Positions 34,540-45,904 of a stretch of 64,000 nt of DNA are shown one piece after another. The stretch lies in the NCBI GenBank assembly GCA_933228675.1, contig OW121740.1, positions 161,644,806 through 161,708,805 of the forward strand, written 5' to 3'. The position numbers were made by a program, and so were the translations under genes. The notes beneath the pieces are model-generated. The model was not told where the DNA came from. It searched no databases and worked only from the letters and a program-made list of their open reading frames with translations. Each line of letters begins with the position of its first letter. Within the stretch, counting starts at the first letter, position 1. The DNA is from Stomorhina lunata (taxonomy: Eukaryota; Arthropoda; Insecta; Diptera; Rhiniidae).

Positions 34540-36085
34540 TTTATCTATAGAAAATTTTCAATGTAAAACTTTTCTATAGAAAATTTTCGATGCAAAATTT
34601 TTCTATAGAAAATTTTCGATGCAAAATTTTTCTATAGAAAATTTTCGATGCAAAATTTTTCTATAGAAAATTTTCAATGTAAAATTTTTCTATAGAAAAT
34701 TTTCAATGTAAAATTTTTCTATAGAAAATTTTCAATGTAAAATTTTTCTATAGAAAATTTTCGATGCAAAATTTTTCTATAGAAAATTTTCGATGTAAAA
34801 TTTTTCTCTAGAAAATTTTTGAGGTAAAATTTATCTATAGAAAATTTTCGATGTAAAATTTTTCTATAGAAAATTTTCGATGTAAAATTTTTCTATAGAA
34901 AATTTTCGATGTAAAATTTTTCTATAGAAAATTTTCAATGTAAAATTTTTCTCTAGAAAATTTTTGATGTAAAATTTATCTATAGAAAATTTTCGATGTA
35001 AAATTTTTCTATAGAAAATTTTCGATGTAAAATTTTTTTAGAAAATTTTCAACGTAAAATTTTTCTCTAGAAAATTTTTGATGTAAAATTTATCTATAGA
35101 AAATTTTCGATGTAAAATTTTTCTATAGAAAATTTTCGATGTAAAATTTTTCTCTAGAAAATTTTTGATGTAAAATTTATCTATAGAAAATTGTCGATGT
35201 AAAATTTTTCTATAAAAAATTTTCGAGGTAAAACAATTTTATTTAAAATTTTCGACAAAAAATTTTTCTTTGAAAAATTTCTATGTAAAATTTTTCTATA
35301 GAAAATTTTCCAATAAAACTCTTCTATCAAAAATTTTTAACATAAAATTTTTCTATAGAAAATTTTTAATATAAAATTTTTTTATAGAAGATTCCAATAT
35401 AAAATTTTTAATATAAATGTTTCTATAGGAAATTTTCAATATAAAATTTTTCTTTAGAAAATTTTCAGTATAAATCTTTAATATAAAATTTTTCAATATA
35501 ATATTTTTCCATAGAAAATTTTTAATAACAAATTTTTCTACAGAAAATGTTTCTATATAAAATTTTCATTATAAAATTTTTCAATGTAATATTTTTTTTA
35601 ACAAATTTTTAATGTAAAATTTTTCTATAGAAAATTTTCTATATAAATTTTAACTATAGAAAAAATTTTTCTGTAGGAAATTTTCAATATAAAATTTTTC
35701 TATAGAAAATTTTCAATGTAAAATTTTTATACAGAACATTTTCAATATAAAATCTTTCCATAGAAAATTTTCTATATTAAATTTTTCTGTAAAAAATTTT
35801 TGATGTAAAATTTTTTTATAGAAAATTTTCGATGTAAAATTTTTCTATAGAAAATTTTCAATAAAAAATTTTTCGATAGAACATTTCATTATAAAATTTT
35901 TCTACAAAAAATTTTTAATATAAAAGTTTTTTGTAGAAAATTTTCAATGCAAAATTTTGTCTATAATTTAAAATGTTTCTATAGAAAATGTAAAATGTTT
36001 CTATAGAAATTTTTCAGTATAGAACTTTTAAATAGAAAATTTTCAATAGAAAATCTTTCTACAGAAAATTTTCAATATAAGATTT
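34540..36085. repeat. A+T tandem array 4 (29-bp unit, ~1.5 kb)
   Basis: Same 29-bp unit as array 3 (tctatagaaaatttt with cgatgtaaaatttt or cgatgcaaaatttt). About the first 650 bp is almost uniform, then it decays. Bracketed by a 71/75-bp direct repeat of unique sequence. Confidence 0.93.
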
Positions 36086-36098
36086 TATTAAAAATGTA

Positions 36099-36173
36099 TA
36101 TGTGAGATACATACATACATACATATGTAGGTTTTGAACGGATATCCTGTACTTAGCTGCATTTTTGTACTTC
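36099..36173. repeat. Direct repeat flanking array 4, right copy
   Basis: Second copy of the 34407-34477 sequence, including ttttgaacggatatcctgta and cttagctgcatttttgtac. Confidence 0.92.
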
Positions 36174-37208
36174 CTATTTTACACACAATTTTTTTTTACA
36201 CAAAATTTTAGGATATTTCATCATTGTCGATCAAAACACCTGAAATATCGCTTAAACACTAAATTATATCTACCACAAATTACCGACTGCATCAGAATTT
36301 AGGTTATCCCCTGCGAAGTACGCTATTAAATTTCATCAAAAAAAAAACACCTGAGATATCAACAAAACAGGAGCTCCAAAAACTTGACTACAACAGAAAA
36401 AAGGACAGGCAGGTAGACGGACGGACGTCTCGAAAACGATTCTCCTGCCGATTATGAGTCGATCGGTACAATTTGAATGGTATTCATAATCAGATTTGTG
36501 GAGTTTATATATCAGATTTTACGAAATCCTCCCACAAAGAACGCTGTCAAATTTCATCACAATCGGCCGATAAACACCTGAGATATCGCTGAAACAATAC
36601 TTACAAAATGGAAAAAAAATCTTAGACACGTACTTTGGGCAATTTGCTGTACATCACAAGTAGTGTTTTGGCGATATCTCAGTTGTTTATGGACCGATTT
36701 TGATAAAATTTTACAGAGTGCTTTGGAGAACTATTTCCTACAATCTGATATATATTATCACATGTACACCAGGACTATTTATTTTATCTTGTTATTTAAA
36801 AGTGTGTTTCAATAAAAAATTTTATTTTATTTTCGGTGTTTATAAACCGATTTTAATGAAATTTAATATAATTTATGTAGGTTCATCCTCCAGGGGCTTC
36901 AGAAACTTGATTTCAACAGACAGACAGACAGGGGTCTACGATCACTAATAAAAAAATTACAAACGGAATCAAAATCTTATAATACCCCTTCACAATTGAA
37001 ACTACTTTGAAATAACTCAAATACAGCTTCTAAGCCAAAACTTAAGAAAAATCAAAAAAAAAGTTCATAAAAATTAATAGATTTTAAGTCTAGTCATTAT
37101 ATAATATATATATGGTTTCAATGTTGTTTGCACTGTGTGCATCAAAACATGTAATCTGAATAAAAAACGTGTGTCAGGTTGCCCAACTCTTTCAAATTTA
37201 AATTCCTA

Positions 37209-37799
37209 AAGGTACGGTCAGACTCATTAAACATTTAAATCAAATATTTTGAGTAAAATTTGACAATATTATAAAAAATTTGTGGTCACACTTGCACATT
37301 TATTTGACGATTTTTATTTGATAAAATACAGAAAAAATACGTTCAAAGTATAAACAAAAAAACAAGTTATGGTCACACTGAAGAATAAATATTTTCCCGA
37401 AAAATATTTGATCAAATTTTTTCAAAACAAAATTGTGTATCTAGCAATTTGTTTCTCATATTTGATGTTGTTGTTTCTCAAATTTGATGTTGTTGTTTCT
37501 CAAATTTGATGTTGTTGTTTCTGTTTGAATAGTAAACAATACACATGCTCAGCTGTTATTTGCCCCTGGTTGATGTTACAAAAATTTTGTAAGATTAAAT
37601 TATTATTTGATCAAAATTTAATAAAATATTTGCTCTTGCGTGGTCACATTAGGAAAATTTTTATTTGCTGGCAAATGATTTTGTTTTCTTCAAATCAACA
37701 TGTTTCTTGTTTAAACCTCAAAAATATTTTGTGGTCAGACTACGAGGATCAAATATTTGATAATTTCGATTAAATGTTTAATCTATGTGACCGTACCTT
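37209..37799. mobile_element. MITE with AAGGTACGGTCA termini (~590 bp)
   Basis: Left end aaggtacggtcagactcatt then aaacattta; right end is the reverse complement (taaatgttta then ctatgtgaccgtacctt). The interior has three tandem copies of a ~22-bp motif, tttctcaaatttgatgttg, at 37456-37520. A 'gtggtcacac' motif recurs in both halves. No clear target duplication. Confidence 0.75.
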
Positions 37800-39414
37800 A
37801 AGAAGAACAAAAAGGTAACAACTCGAATTCAAAATAGGGAATTTCTTAATGCAGACCTTTAGTATGATCCGTGTAAACTGTTCTACACACTATGTCACTT
37901 TAACATTTCCAGCATTTAAGTACTCTGCAGTAAATTGCAAATATAATAAGAAATTTACTTACTTAAAGCTTTTTTCCTCAATTTTCCCTTTTAAACACTT
38001 GAAATGAAATTAATGTAACTACTTTGATAACTACTTTAAGTAAAAATGTTATAAATGACAGTGCCAAATCTTGTTGGCATAAGTGATATAGAAACTAACA
38101 TTATGTAATCGCTGTTTTTAATCGAAGTAACTGTATAATCAATTAAAAATTTGAAGGCCGATTTTTCTGCCACTTAATTCCTTTTGCATTTCAGGTAACG
38201 ATATATACTTATATCTAGGAACGGGGTTATAATGGATCTATAGCTAAATAGCTATATGTATGGGTCCAAAAAATGTAAAAGTGCTCATAGCAATATTTGT
38301 TCTATGGGTCATTCTAAGGAACTTTTCCAAAGAAATCATAGGTCTAAAACGATTTTTTTTTTTTTTTTGAAAAAATTCACCAACATTTTCAACGGCACTT
38401 TTTACATTTTTCAAAATATCAACTCCACAATCACTTTAATGAAAAAGCTTAAATGTTCTAAAATTCTACAGACTTCACGCAATTGGAGGAGTACACAACC
38501 TTTCCAATAAATCCTAACTTTAGATTTATATTTGGGATTAGATTATCTCCTTTGGCTTTCGAGATATTAGTAATGTTAAAAAATACATTAAAATGTAACA
38601 ATAAGAGATAAGGTAGTGCAGCGAGCATGTTTTTTAGTTTTGTTAAGAAGTTTTCAAAAATGTAGAAATTTTTCGGATCAGACCAAATTGGCGAAAGTTA
38701 TACGGACCCAAAGGTTATACATACCCGAGGTGGGCAGCTTTGGCCCAATGTAGAGCCCACTGTGCTACCGACAGATACGTTCTTAAGCATTGCTCTAAAA
38801 GCCTAACATCTCTTCTATTGACGTTGAAAAAAATTCGTCTAGTAGTTCCGAAATTGCTGAGTTAATACCACTGTGTACTATTAACATTATATCCATACAT
38901 TACTCTCCAATACTCCAATATTCAGCGTCAAAATGCTATGGGAGGCAAAGTTTTCAGAGCTAGTATTATTGGATCGGGTAAGACCAGGCGATTAACACCA
39001 AGTAAAAATCTGTTTTAAGTTTTTTTTACACTTTGCATCGTAAAACAAAAAAAATATTATTTTTTTACTTTTGATATTCTGTAGAAATGACATGGATAAA
39101 TATATCACAATGGAATTTTGTAGTTATGTAGACCAGTAAGATCTAAAAACAATATACTAAAGAAAATTACCAATTCCCAAATGAAAAAATTTCCCAATTC
39201 CCAACTCGGGAAAAAAAGGTTTCAAAAAATTAGTTTTTTTTTACAAAAATGGCAACACTGACTCTATTTGCAGCGCGTTTCAGAAAAAAACTTTTCTAAT
39301 CAATAACAGATATGTCAGAAAATATAAACATTATATTTTTTTCAAATCGGTGCTTTGTTTAAACAAACATCTTTTTCCCAAATTTTCATTTTCTGGAGAG
39401 GGCATGTGCTTTAA
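37800..39414. other. slo intron, non-coding stretch
   Basis: Mixed A+T-rich sequence with an 84-codon frame (38256-38510) that matches nothing I know. No splice-flanked slo exon found. Confidence 0.45.
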
Positions 39415-40287
39415 CCCAGTAAGAACAGTGTCAAACGTTTGAAATATGATGACTTACTTTTACATTTAATATCAAACGTTTTTTTCAAACATTTTTCAAA
39501 CCTGAACAGATGTTTGAGATTCACATTCATTTTCAAATGAGGGTTCATTTGAGAATCAACGTTTGAAAAATTATAGTTTCTCAAATGGAGAAAAAAGGTT
39601 ATTCTCAAATCATTATCAAACCCTAAGATGATTTGAGAATAATTTGAAAAATGGTGTTTTATAAATTTGATATCAAACCATATTTTAATATTTTTTCAAA
39701 CTTTAAAAAAATTTGTATGTTAAAAAAAATTAATGTTTAAGATATCTTAATGGAATTGCATTGCATTTCAAAGAAATTTGTTATTTCTTTCGGATTTTTT
39801 GAAACTGATCCATATTTGACCATAAAACCTTGCTTAAAAAAAGTCACCCGAAATTATGGAAATTCGCTAATTTTGTGATCGTCCTTCTACTAAAGCAAAT
39901 GTCTGTACTAAATTTCATCTAATTATTTGATTAAAGATTAAAAATTCAATAATATTCATATACATAAGTAAATATTTTTTTACCTAACAATAAAAAAATT
40001 ATATTTTAAGCAAAAGGATTCAAATATGATGCACCGTTTTCAAAAACAAAATAAACAAACTCAAAAATATCAAAAATACAACGCCATTTTATTTATGTTC
40101 CACATGTAGATGATATCCACATTTGAAAAACCTTTGAGAATGAGGTTTGATAATGATTCGAGAATAAAGGCATTTCTCAATTTGAGAACGCTATTATTCT
40201 CAAATCAGTATCAAACGTTTGACCTTTGAAAATAGATTTATTTTCAAATCATCCTCAATTTGAGAATAAACCTTTTTTCTTACTGGG
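39415..40287 (-). mobile_element. MITE with CCCAGTAAGAA termini, copy 2 (873 bp, inverted)
   Basis: Begins cccagtaagaacagtgtc and ends ccttttttcttactggg: the reverse orientation of 33044-33799, closely similar throughout plus extra internal sequence. Left flank is ttaa; the right flank (aagt) does not match, so the duplication is lost or the end slightly altered. Confidence 0.78.
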
Positions 40288-40390
40288 AAGTTGCGAAGTC
40301 GGGTTAAATCTGCTCCAAAAAGGCAATGGTGGGTTTGTAAGCCAATAGAGCCAAGGCGACCATTTTTTTTTGGGATGCACAGGGAAAACA
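40288..40390. repeat. Fragment related to flanking repeat X
   Basis: agccaaggcgaccatttttt then gggatgcacaggg resembles 31185-31230 and 28350-28375. Confidence 0.45.
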
Positions 40391-40906
40391 ATCAACTGTA
40401 TTTCTTGCTTTCGTTGAAAAAGGCACGATACATAGCTCTAGTTATCACAAGGATATTTTAAGAACAATAATCTGGTACAAAATATGTAGTTTAATTAAAA
40501 CAATTACATTCACACAATTTTCTGTTATATTATATTCCTTTTACTGTAATGCAATATTTTTTTTTAATAATTGCAAACAACAAACATTTACTTATTAGGG
40601 CTAGGTTTGAATGTAAATGTAAAAAAAATTTAGCAAAATAGATTCTTTTAAAGTGTTAAATATTTATATATTTATGTATTGATTAATGTATTTATGTATG
40701 TATGTTCGTTATTATATGTATTTTAAAAAACAAAAATGACTTTGATTTTAGGGAATCAAATAAAAATCATCACTCTATTCCGCAATATTGAAAGAAAATC
40801 AAAATATTTTTTCGTCAAAATTTCATGCATTTGTTTTGATATTGTGGAACAGGTGAAATTATTATTAAACTCGACTTTTTTATATCATATTAAGGTATAA
40901 ATGCAG
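40391..40906. other. slo intron, A+T-rich
   Basis: No feature recognised. Confidence 0.4.
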
Positions 40907-41138
40907 TTGGGACGAACGAAAAATTTCGTCTAACACGACGAATTCGACTTTCAAAATTTGTTATGTATATTCGTCAATAGGACGTTGTTGGCGCTATTTT
41001 CATTGATTTTTGATTTGCATTAATTAATTGCACGACGAATTTCGCCGAACTCAACTATTAAGAGCATTTTCATATAAAACCATATGTTATATTTCTAATA
41101 ACGAATTTTCGTTGCGAAAAATAAGTCGTTCGTCCCAA
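40907..41138. mobile_element. Small MITE with TTGGGACGAACG termini (232 bp)
   Basis: ttgggacgaacgaaaaattt at the left is mirrored by cgttcgtcccaa at the right. Internal gacgaattcgac and acgacgaatttcgcc extend the imperfect palindrome. Confidence 0.75.
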
Positions 41139-41519
41139 TAAACCTATAAACCTCAAAAGTAGAAAATAAGAACATTTAAGTTTAAAATTTTAACTTATTG
41201 TGTAATGTCAAGCTTAAATACTCGTATATTGTATAAAAAATGCAAAATTAGTAATCTTTATATGTAATGCATGAATCTTTAAAAATACTAGATTTAAAGG
41301 GTATCCTTTTTTGCATTCAAAAGGAATTATAGAAAAGTTATAGGAAAGGGGGATTGAGTTATGGCATTCGAGAGATTTGACTCCAACATCGAAATGATCT
41401 CACAAAAGGATGTCTATTTTGATGAACTCATGAAATCATATTGGAAGAGATAAAAAAATGAAAAAATGTTGGTCTAAGTGTATAGATATAAAACGAGATT
41501 CTGTGGAGAAGTAAATAGT
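41139..41519. other. slo intron, A+T-rich
   Basis: No feature recognised up to the presumed start of the retrotransposon. Confidence 0.4.
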
Positions 41520-44500
41520 GTAGTAGTGTTTTGACGTCCGTCCTGTCTACACGCGTTTTTACATGTTGCTTGTCCGTCCATGTGTATTTTGTCCGCGTCC
41601 AGTGTTTAAAACAAAATTAATATATAATTAATAAATTAAACGCGTGCAATAAAATAAATAAATAAAAAAAAAAAAACATATTAACATTAAAACCAAAATA
41701 ACAAAAAATTGAAATAATTAAAAATCAAACAATAAACTCAAACAGTGGAAATAACACAAAATTAATAACATCCAACAATAAACAAACTCTCCAAACCAGT
41801 TTTTCTCTTATTTTATTTTTAATACAACAAACACAATAACTCTATTACAACAACAAACAAATCTACAGAACATCACTCATCATTACAAACATTAATATCA
41901 TTACATCAACAACCTAACTTCAACAAAAATATATCAGTGTTGGCACCTAGCCATAACAATGACCAGATCAGGGCTTTTATGGCCCTTTTAGCAATTGTCA
42001 TTGTGTTTTCTTTCCTTTTCCTTTTTATAGTAAAAGTATCACTGATTTAATTGTTGTCAAACTATTTAATGGTGAAGGCATAACACTGACCATTAATTAG
42101 TATCGCAGACAACAATTAACATCTTTGAGACTTTTACTATAAATAGACAATTGATTAGTTTTTTTCAATATATTGCAATGGCAGATCGTTTTAGCATAAA
42201 CTTCTGCAACATACGTGGGCTAAGAGCGAATTTCTTCTCTGTTTATGCACACATTTGTCTCCATCGGCCGGATGTTTTCGCCTTATCTGAAACCCAGGTA
42301 TCTGAAAATGCTGATCCACAGGATTTTCACATACCTGGGTATCAATTCCTATCCCTTTTTAACCTTCATAGGGGCATTGCAATGTACATTCGCGATGAAG
42401 TTGCGTACCAGTGCCAGCAATCATTAGGCACGCATGATAACGAATTTAGCTGTCTCTGGGTTAAATTCAGAATCAGGGCGCATCTTTTGTACATCGGGTT
42501 TCTTTATAGAAGTCCAAACGCGGAAAGGGGCACAACTTTATCTGGCTTCGATGCCCTTTCCGATTCAATTTCGAAGATCCTCGAGAGTTGTCCGAGCAGT
42601 GAAATCGTTATTGCTGGTGATTTCAATGTTCACAACTCGTCCTGGCTTCGCCATTCGAGCCACACAACTCCTGAAGGCCAATATGTTGAGTTATTTGCAG
42701 CGCACAATCACCTTGCGCAACTGGTGAATGAGCCAACACATATTCCATGTGTTGATGGGCACCAACAAAACATCCTTGACCTTTTCCTTACTTCACACCC
42801 TGATAAGTATGAAGTAAAGGTTCTTGCACCTCTCGGAAATTCCGATCATTGTACCATTTCCGCCTCTTTTTCGCTCTCCTCACTTCGCAGCATTTCGCAA
42901 ACAGCTACGAAACGTTCAATTTTTCTATACGAAAAAGGTCGTTGGGCAGAGCTCAACGAATTCTATAGGCATTTTAACTGGAAACTGTGTTTCCTCGACA
43001 GTAATGTCAATGCCTCGGCGGAAATGGTTTCTAATGTTATTAAGCTGGGAATGAAAATGTTTATCCCAGTGAAAAACATTTCGATTAAACCAAAGGTAAA
43101 AACTTGGTTTAATCAGACGTGCAAACAAGCAGTCAGATCCCGAGAGGAAGCTTTCAGAAACTGGCGCAATAACCAAAATCCAGTTACTGATTTGCAACGC
43201 AAACGTGCAAGGCGTACATGTGCCAAAGTATTAAGACGTGAAAAAGCTCTGTACGAGCAGCGTCTTCGTACTAAAATTCTTGCTGCTCCTCGGGGCAGCA
43301 AGAGTTTCTGGTCATTCGTTAAAAGAGTTAAGAATAATGCTAGTTCTTCAATTTCTTCTCTTTTAAAGAATGGTCAAACATTCACTGACCCGGTTGACAA
43401 AGCTAACCTTTTAGCTGAATTATTTGCAAGCAATTCCCGCTTGCCGGAAAGCACTCAACCTCCGCCCGAGCTCGAAAGAGTATCTGTAACTATGCCAAAG
43501 ATATTCTTTCGCGCCCGTGCTGTAAAAAGGGTTTTAGCAGATCTCAACATAAACAAGTCTTCAGGGCCGGATGGCATTCCAGCACTGGTCTTGAAGCAGT
43601 GCTGTTCGACGCTTTCGCGTCCATTAGCCAACCTTTTCAGCACCTTGTACCAAGCTGGTACATTTCCTCGGTGTTGGAAGGTTGCTAATGTAACGCCAAT
43701 CCCTAAAAAGGGTGAGGCTACCAACCCTGAAAATTACCGCCCAATAGCAATTTGTTCTGCACTCTCCAAAGTTTTGGAGAGTATGGTAAACCACCATCTT
43801 GTGAAATATCTGGAATCTAACAACCTACTAAGCGACCGCCAGTATGGATTTCGTAGGGGACGCTCTACGGGAGACCTGCTAGCCTTCCTTTCGGAAAAAT
43901 GGTGTCATTCAATACACCGTTTTGGCGAAAGTAAAGTTGTGGCTCTGGATATTTCCAAGGCGTTTGATAGAGTGTGGCACGGAGCACTTCTATCAAAACT
44001 TATTGCTTTTGGTGTCGGTAATATCTTCTCTCGATTTATATCGAGCTTCCTCAGAGATCGCACTATAAGAGTTGTTGTAGATGGGATCTCATCAAACGAG
44101 TTCAAGCTAAATTCAGGGGTACCGCAAGGCTCCGTTCTTTCTCCTACTCTATTTCTTATCTTTATAAACGACCTTCTACGTCAAACTTCCAATCCTATCT
44201 ACTCTTTTGCAGATGATAGTAACATTTGCCATTCGTATTCATTCAATCATAGACCAAACCCTTTAGAGATTGGTACTATGAGGCAAAACATGAATGAATC
44301 ATTAAACCGCGATTTAGAAGCAATCTCAGAATGGGGTCGTGCGAATAGAGTCGATTTTAATGCGCGGAAAACTCAATGTTGTATGCTAACGCATAAACGC
44401 ACGGCGGATCATGTTACTTCATCTGTATTAATGGGTGGTGAAAATATCGAGGAATCAGATACTCTTGATGTTCTGGGCATGAGAATTCAATGTGATGTCC

Positions 44501-45131
44501 GGTGGACTGAACACATTTTTCAAGTGTCGAAAGAAGCATTCAAGTGTCTCGGTTTTCTAAAACGGTGCAAGACATACTTCACTTCATCTGATCTCCTTAC
44601 TATTTATACCACCTATATCCGACCGAAAATGGAATACAACTCTCATGTATGGGCCGGTGCTTCAAAGTCTATTTTGGAGCTTCTTGACCGAGTACAGGAG
44701 AGGGCGAAGGTGCTTATTGGTGACAGTAGGGTATCCAACTCTATTGATTCACTGGAGCACCGTCGCAATGTGGGTTGTGTCACACTGTTCTATCGTTACT
44801 ACTTTGGAATGTGCTCTAATGAAATCAGGGAACTCGTTCCCGAAACTAGAATTTTTTTACGCAATACACGTCTATCTGTTAGAGCTCATCCCTTCGTAGT
44901 CGATTGGCCAGTAGACAGAACAACACACTACAGAGAAAATTCATTCTTTAGCCGTACAGTTCGTATGTGGAATTTACTTCCCGCAGAAATTTTTCCTGCC
45001 AGTTGCAATATAGGAAAGTTCAAATCAAATGTCCATAAACACTACTCCATCTATCCACCCTCCCATAACCTATTTTCCTAGTTCCAACACAATGCATTGC
45101 ATAAGTAGGGGTCATCCCCTGAGTGCTGGTC

Positions 45132-45162
<31 letters not shown>
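41520..45162 (+). mobile_element. Non-LTR retrotransposon with single intact EN/RT ORF and poly(A) tail
   Basis: A probable 5' region starts near 41520 (less A+T-rich gtccgtcctgtctacacgcg), followed by an A-rich leader, the ORF at 42178-45081, a short 3' UTR and a ~28-base poly(A) ending at 45162. No ORF1 (gag) is present, so the 5' boundary is uncertain: either a one-ORF family or a copy missing ORF1. The tail runs directly into a family A repeat (gtaagaaagtgct). I could not find a matching target duplication at the 5' side. Orientation is the same as slo. Confidence 0.8.
42178..45081 (+). CDS. Endonuclease/reverse transcriptase of a jockey/CR1-type non-LTR retrotransposon
   Basis: The frame is open from 42151 (976 codons), but the Met at 42178 (MADRF) is the likelier start because the endonuclease begins just after it. 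Counting from 42151, the APE-type endonuclease covers about residues 15-240, with N20 (NFCNIRG), E47 (LSETQ), GDFNVH at 156-161 and SDH at 231-233. The reverse transcriptase covers about 440-760: SSGPDGIPALVLK, PIPKKG, NYRPIAICSALSK, QYGFRRGRSTGDLL, VVALDISKAFDRVWH, NSGVPQGSVLSPTLFLIFIN, and catalytic YSFADDSN near 685. The C-terminal region has RPKMEYNSHVW and RRNVGCVTLFYRYYFG. No stops or frameshifts over 2.9 kb, so it is recent and may be active as an enzyme. It nicks target DNA and copies its RNA there. The exact clade (jockey, CR1 or relative) is not resolved. Confidence 0.93.
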   Translation: MADRFSINFCNIRGLRANFFSVYAHICLHRPDVFALSETQVSENADPQDFHIPGYQFLSLFNLHRGIAMYIRDEVAYQCQQSLGTHDNEFSCLWVKFRIRAHLLYIGFLYRSPNAERGTTLSGFDALSDSISKILESCPSSEIVIAGDFNVHNSSWLRHSSHTTPEGQYVELFAAHNHLAQLVNEPTHIPCVDGHQQNILDLFLTSHPDKYEVKVLAPLGNSDHCTISASFSLSSLRSISQTATKRSIFLYEKGRWAELNEFYRHFNWKLCFLDSNVNASAEMVSNVIKLGMKMFIPVKNISIKPKVKTWFNQTCKQAVRSREEAFRNWRNNQNPVTDLQRKRARRTCAKVLRREKALYEQRLRTKILAAPRGSKSFWSFVKRVKNNASSSISSLLKNGQTFTDPVDKANLLAELFASNSRLPESTQPPPELERVSVTMPKIFFRARAVKRVLADLNINKSSGPDGIPALVLKQCCSTLSRPLANLFSTLYQAGTFPRCWKVANVTPIPKKGEATNPENYRPIAICSALSKVLESMVNHHLVKYLESNNLLSDRQYGFRRGRSTGDLLAFLSEKWCHSIHRFGESKVVALDISKAFDRVWHGALLSKLIAFGVGNIFSRFISSFLRDRTIRVVVDGISSNEFKLNSGVPQGSVLSPTLFLIFINDLLRQTSNPIYSFADDSNICHSYSFNHRPNPLEIGTMRQNMNESLNRDLEAISEWGRANRVDFNARKTQCCMLTHKRTADHVTSSVLMGGENIEESDTLDVLGMRIQCDVRWTEHIFQVSKEAFKCLGFLKRCKTYFTSSDLLTIYTTYIRPKMEYNSHVWAGASKSILELLDRVQERAKVLIGDSRVSNSIDSLEHRRNVGCVTLFYRYYFGMCSNEIRELVPETRIFLRNTRLSVRAHPFVVDWPVDRTTHYRENSFFSRTVRMWNLLPAEIFPASCNIGKFKSNVHKHYSIYPPSHNLFS

Positions 45163-45166
<4 letters not shown>

Positions 45167-45812
45167 GAAAGTGCTGTAGTCGGTCAAGCCAGACCATACA
45201 ATACCCTTCACCACTAAGGCCAAAGGTGTTATTTTTCCCGCATAAAGACAAATATTTGCTGAATTTTTCCATTATAGAAACATTTTCCCAAAACTTATAT
45301 ATATAAGCTGTTTCCGTAATTTAGACTTATTTGAGAGCTAGGGTTGATTACAGTTTTTACAGAAATGATGTATGCAAAAAATAAACTCAAAATTCTTATT
45401 ATCTTCAGATTAACGAGTGTTTTAGTGATGTTTGTCTCATTTAGTGCGTTTTGACAGAAGAATTTGTATGGGAGCTATGGTCAAATGAGAACCAATTTCA
45501 GTGAAATTTGGTACAGTGATTTTGGTTTACATAAAAATATTGATATTTGTGGCCGAAATATCAATTCCGGGAAGTGGGACCTATGGGAGGTACCATAAAT
45601 AATGGACCGAGTTTACGAATTTCAATAGCATGGCTATTAAAATAAATGATCTATGCCAAATTTCATTAAACTATCTTTAGAATTGCGACCTGTACATTGA
45701 TTACATGGTTTACATGGAGGTCCAGCCAGCCAGATGGACGGACGGGCGGACTGACATCGCTAAATCGACTCAGAAAGTGGTTCTTAGTCATTGGTATACT
45801 AAAAGGTGTAGT
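45163..45812 (-). repeat. Dispersed repeat family A copy, right end missing
   Basis: Starts gtaagaaagtgctgtagtcg directly after the retrotransposon poly(A); contains gggaagtgggacctatggga, gatttcaatag-type modules and gactcagaaagtgg, and stops at ggtatactaaaaggtg. Confidence 0.85.
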
Positions 45813-45904
45813 GAAATAAATAACAACGTTTTACTTAGATGCAAGTACCAGATACGTGTCTTACACTTCTTCAATGTAAATCGACCCGTCTGTAAATTAT
45901 ACTT

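Larger units (their letters stand above)
32918..36990 (-). repeat. Nested dispersed repeat (family A relative) split by a MITE and a tandem array
   Basis: The left end, acaagtaagagtgctatatt then cggctttgccgaatcttgg, and the right end, cttataatacccctt near 36978, resemble the two ends of family A. The interior holds 'atttcatcacaatcgg' and 'acacctgagatatcgctg' modules, some in inverted pairs (36545-36600 and 36660-36715), and cagacagacag-type runs. The MITE at 33044 and the array at 34540 interrupt it. It may be one interrupted element or several fragments. Confidence 0.5.
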
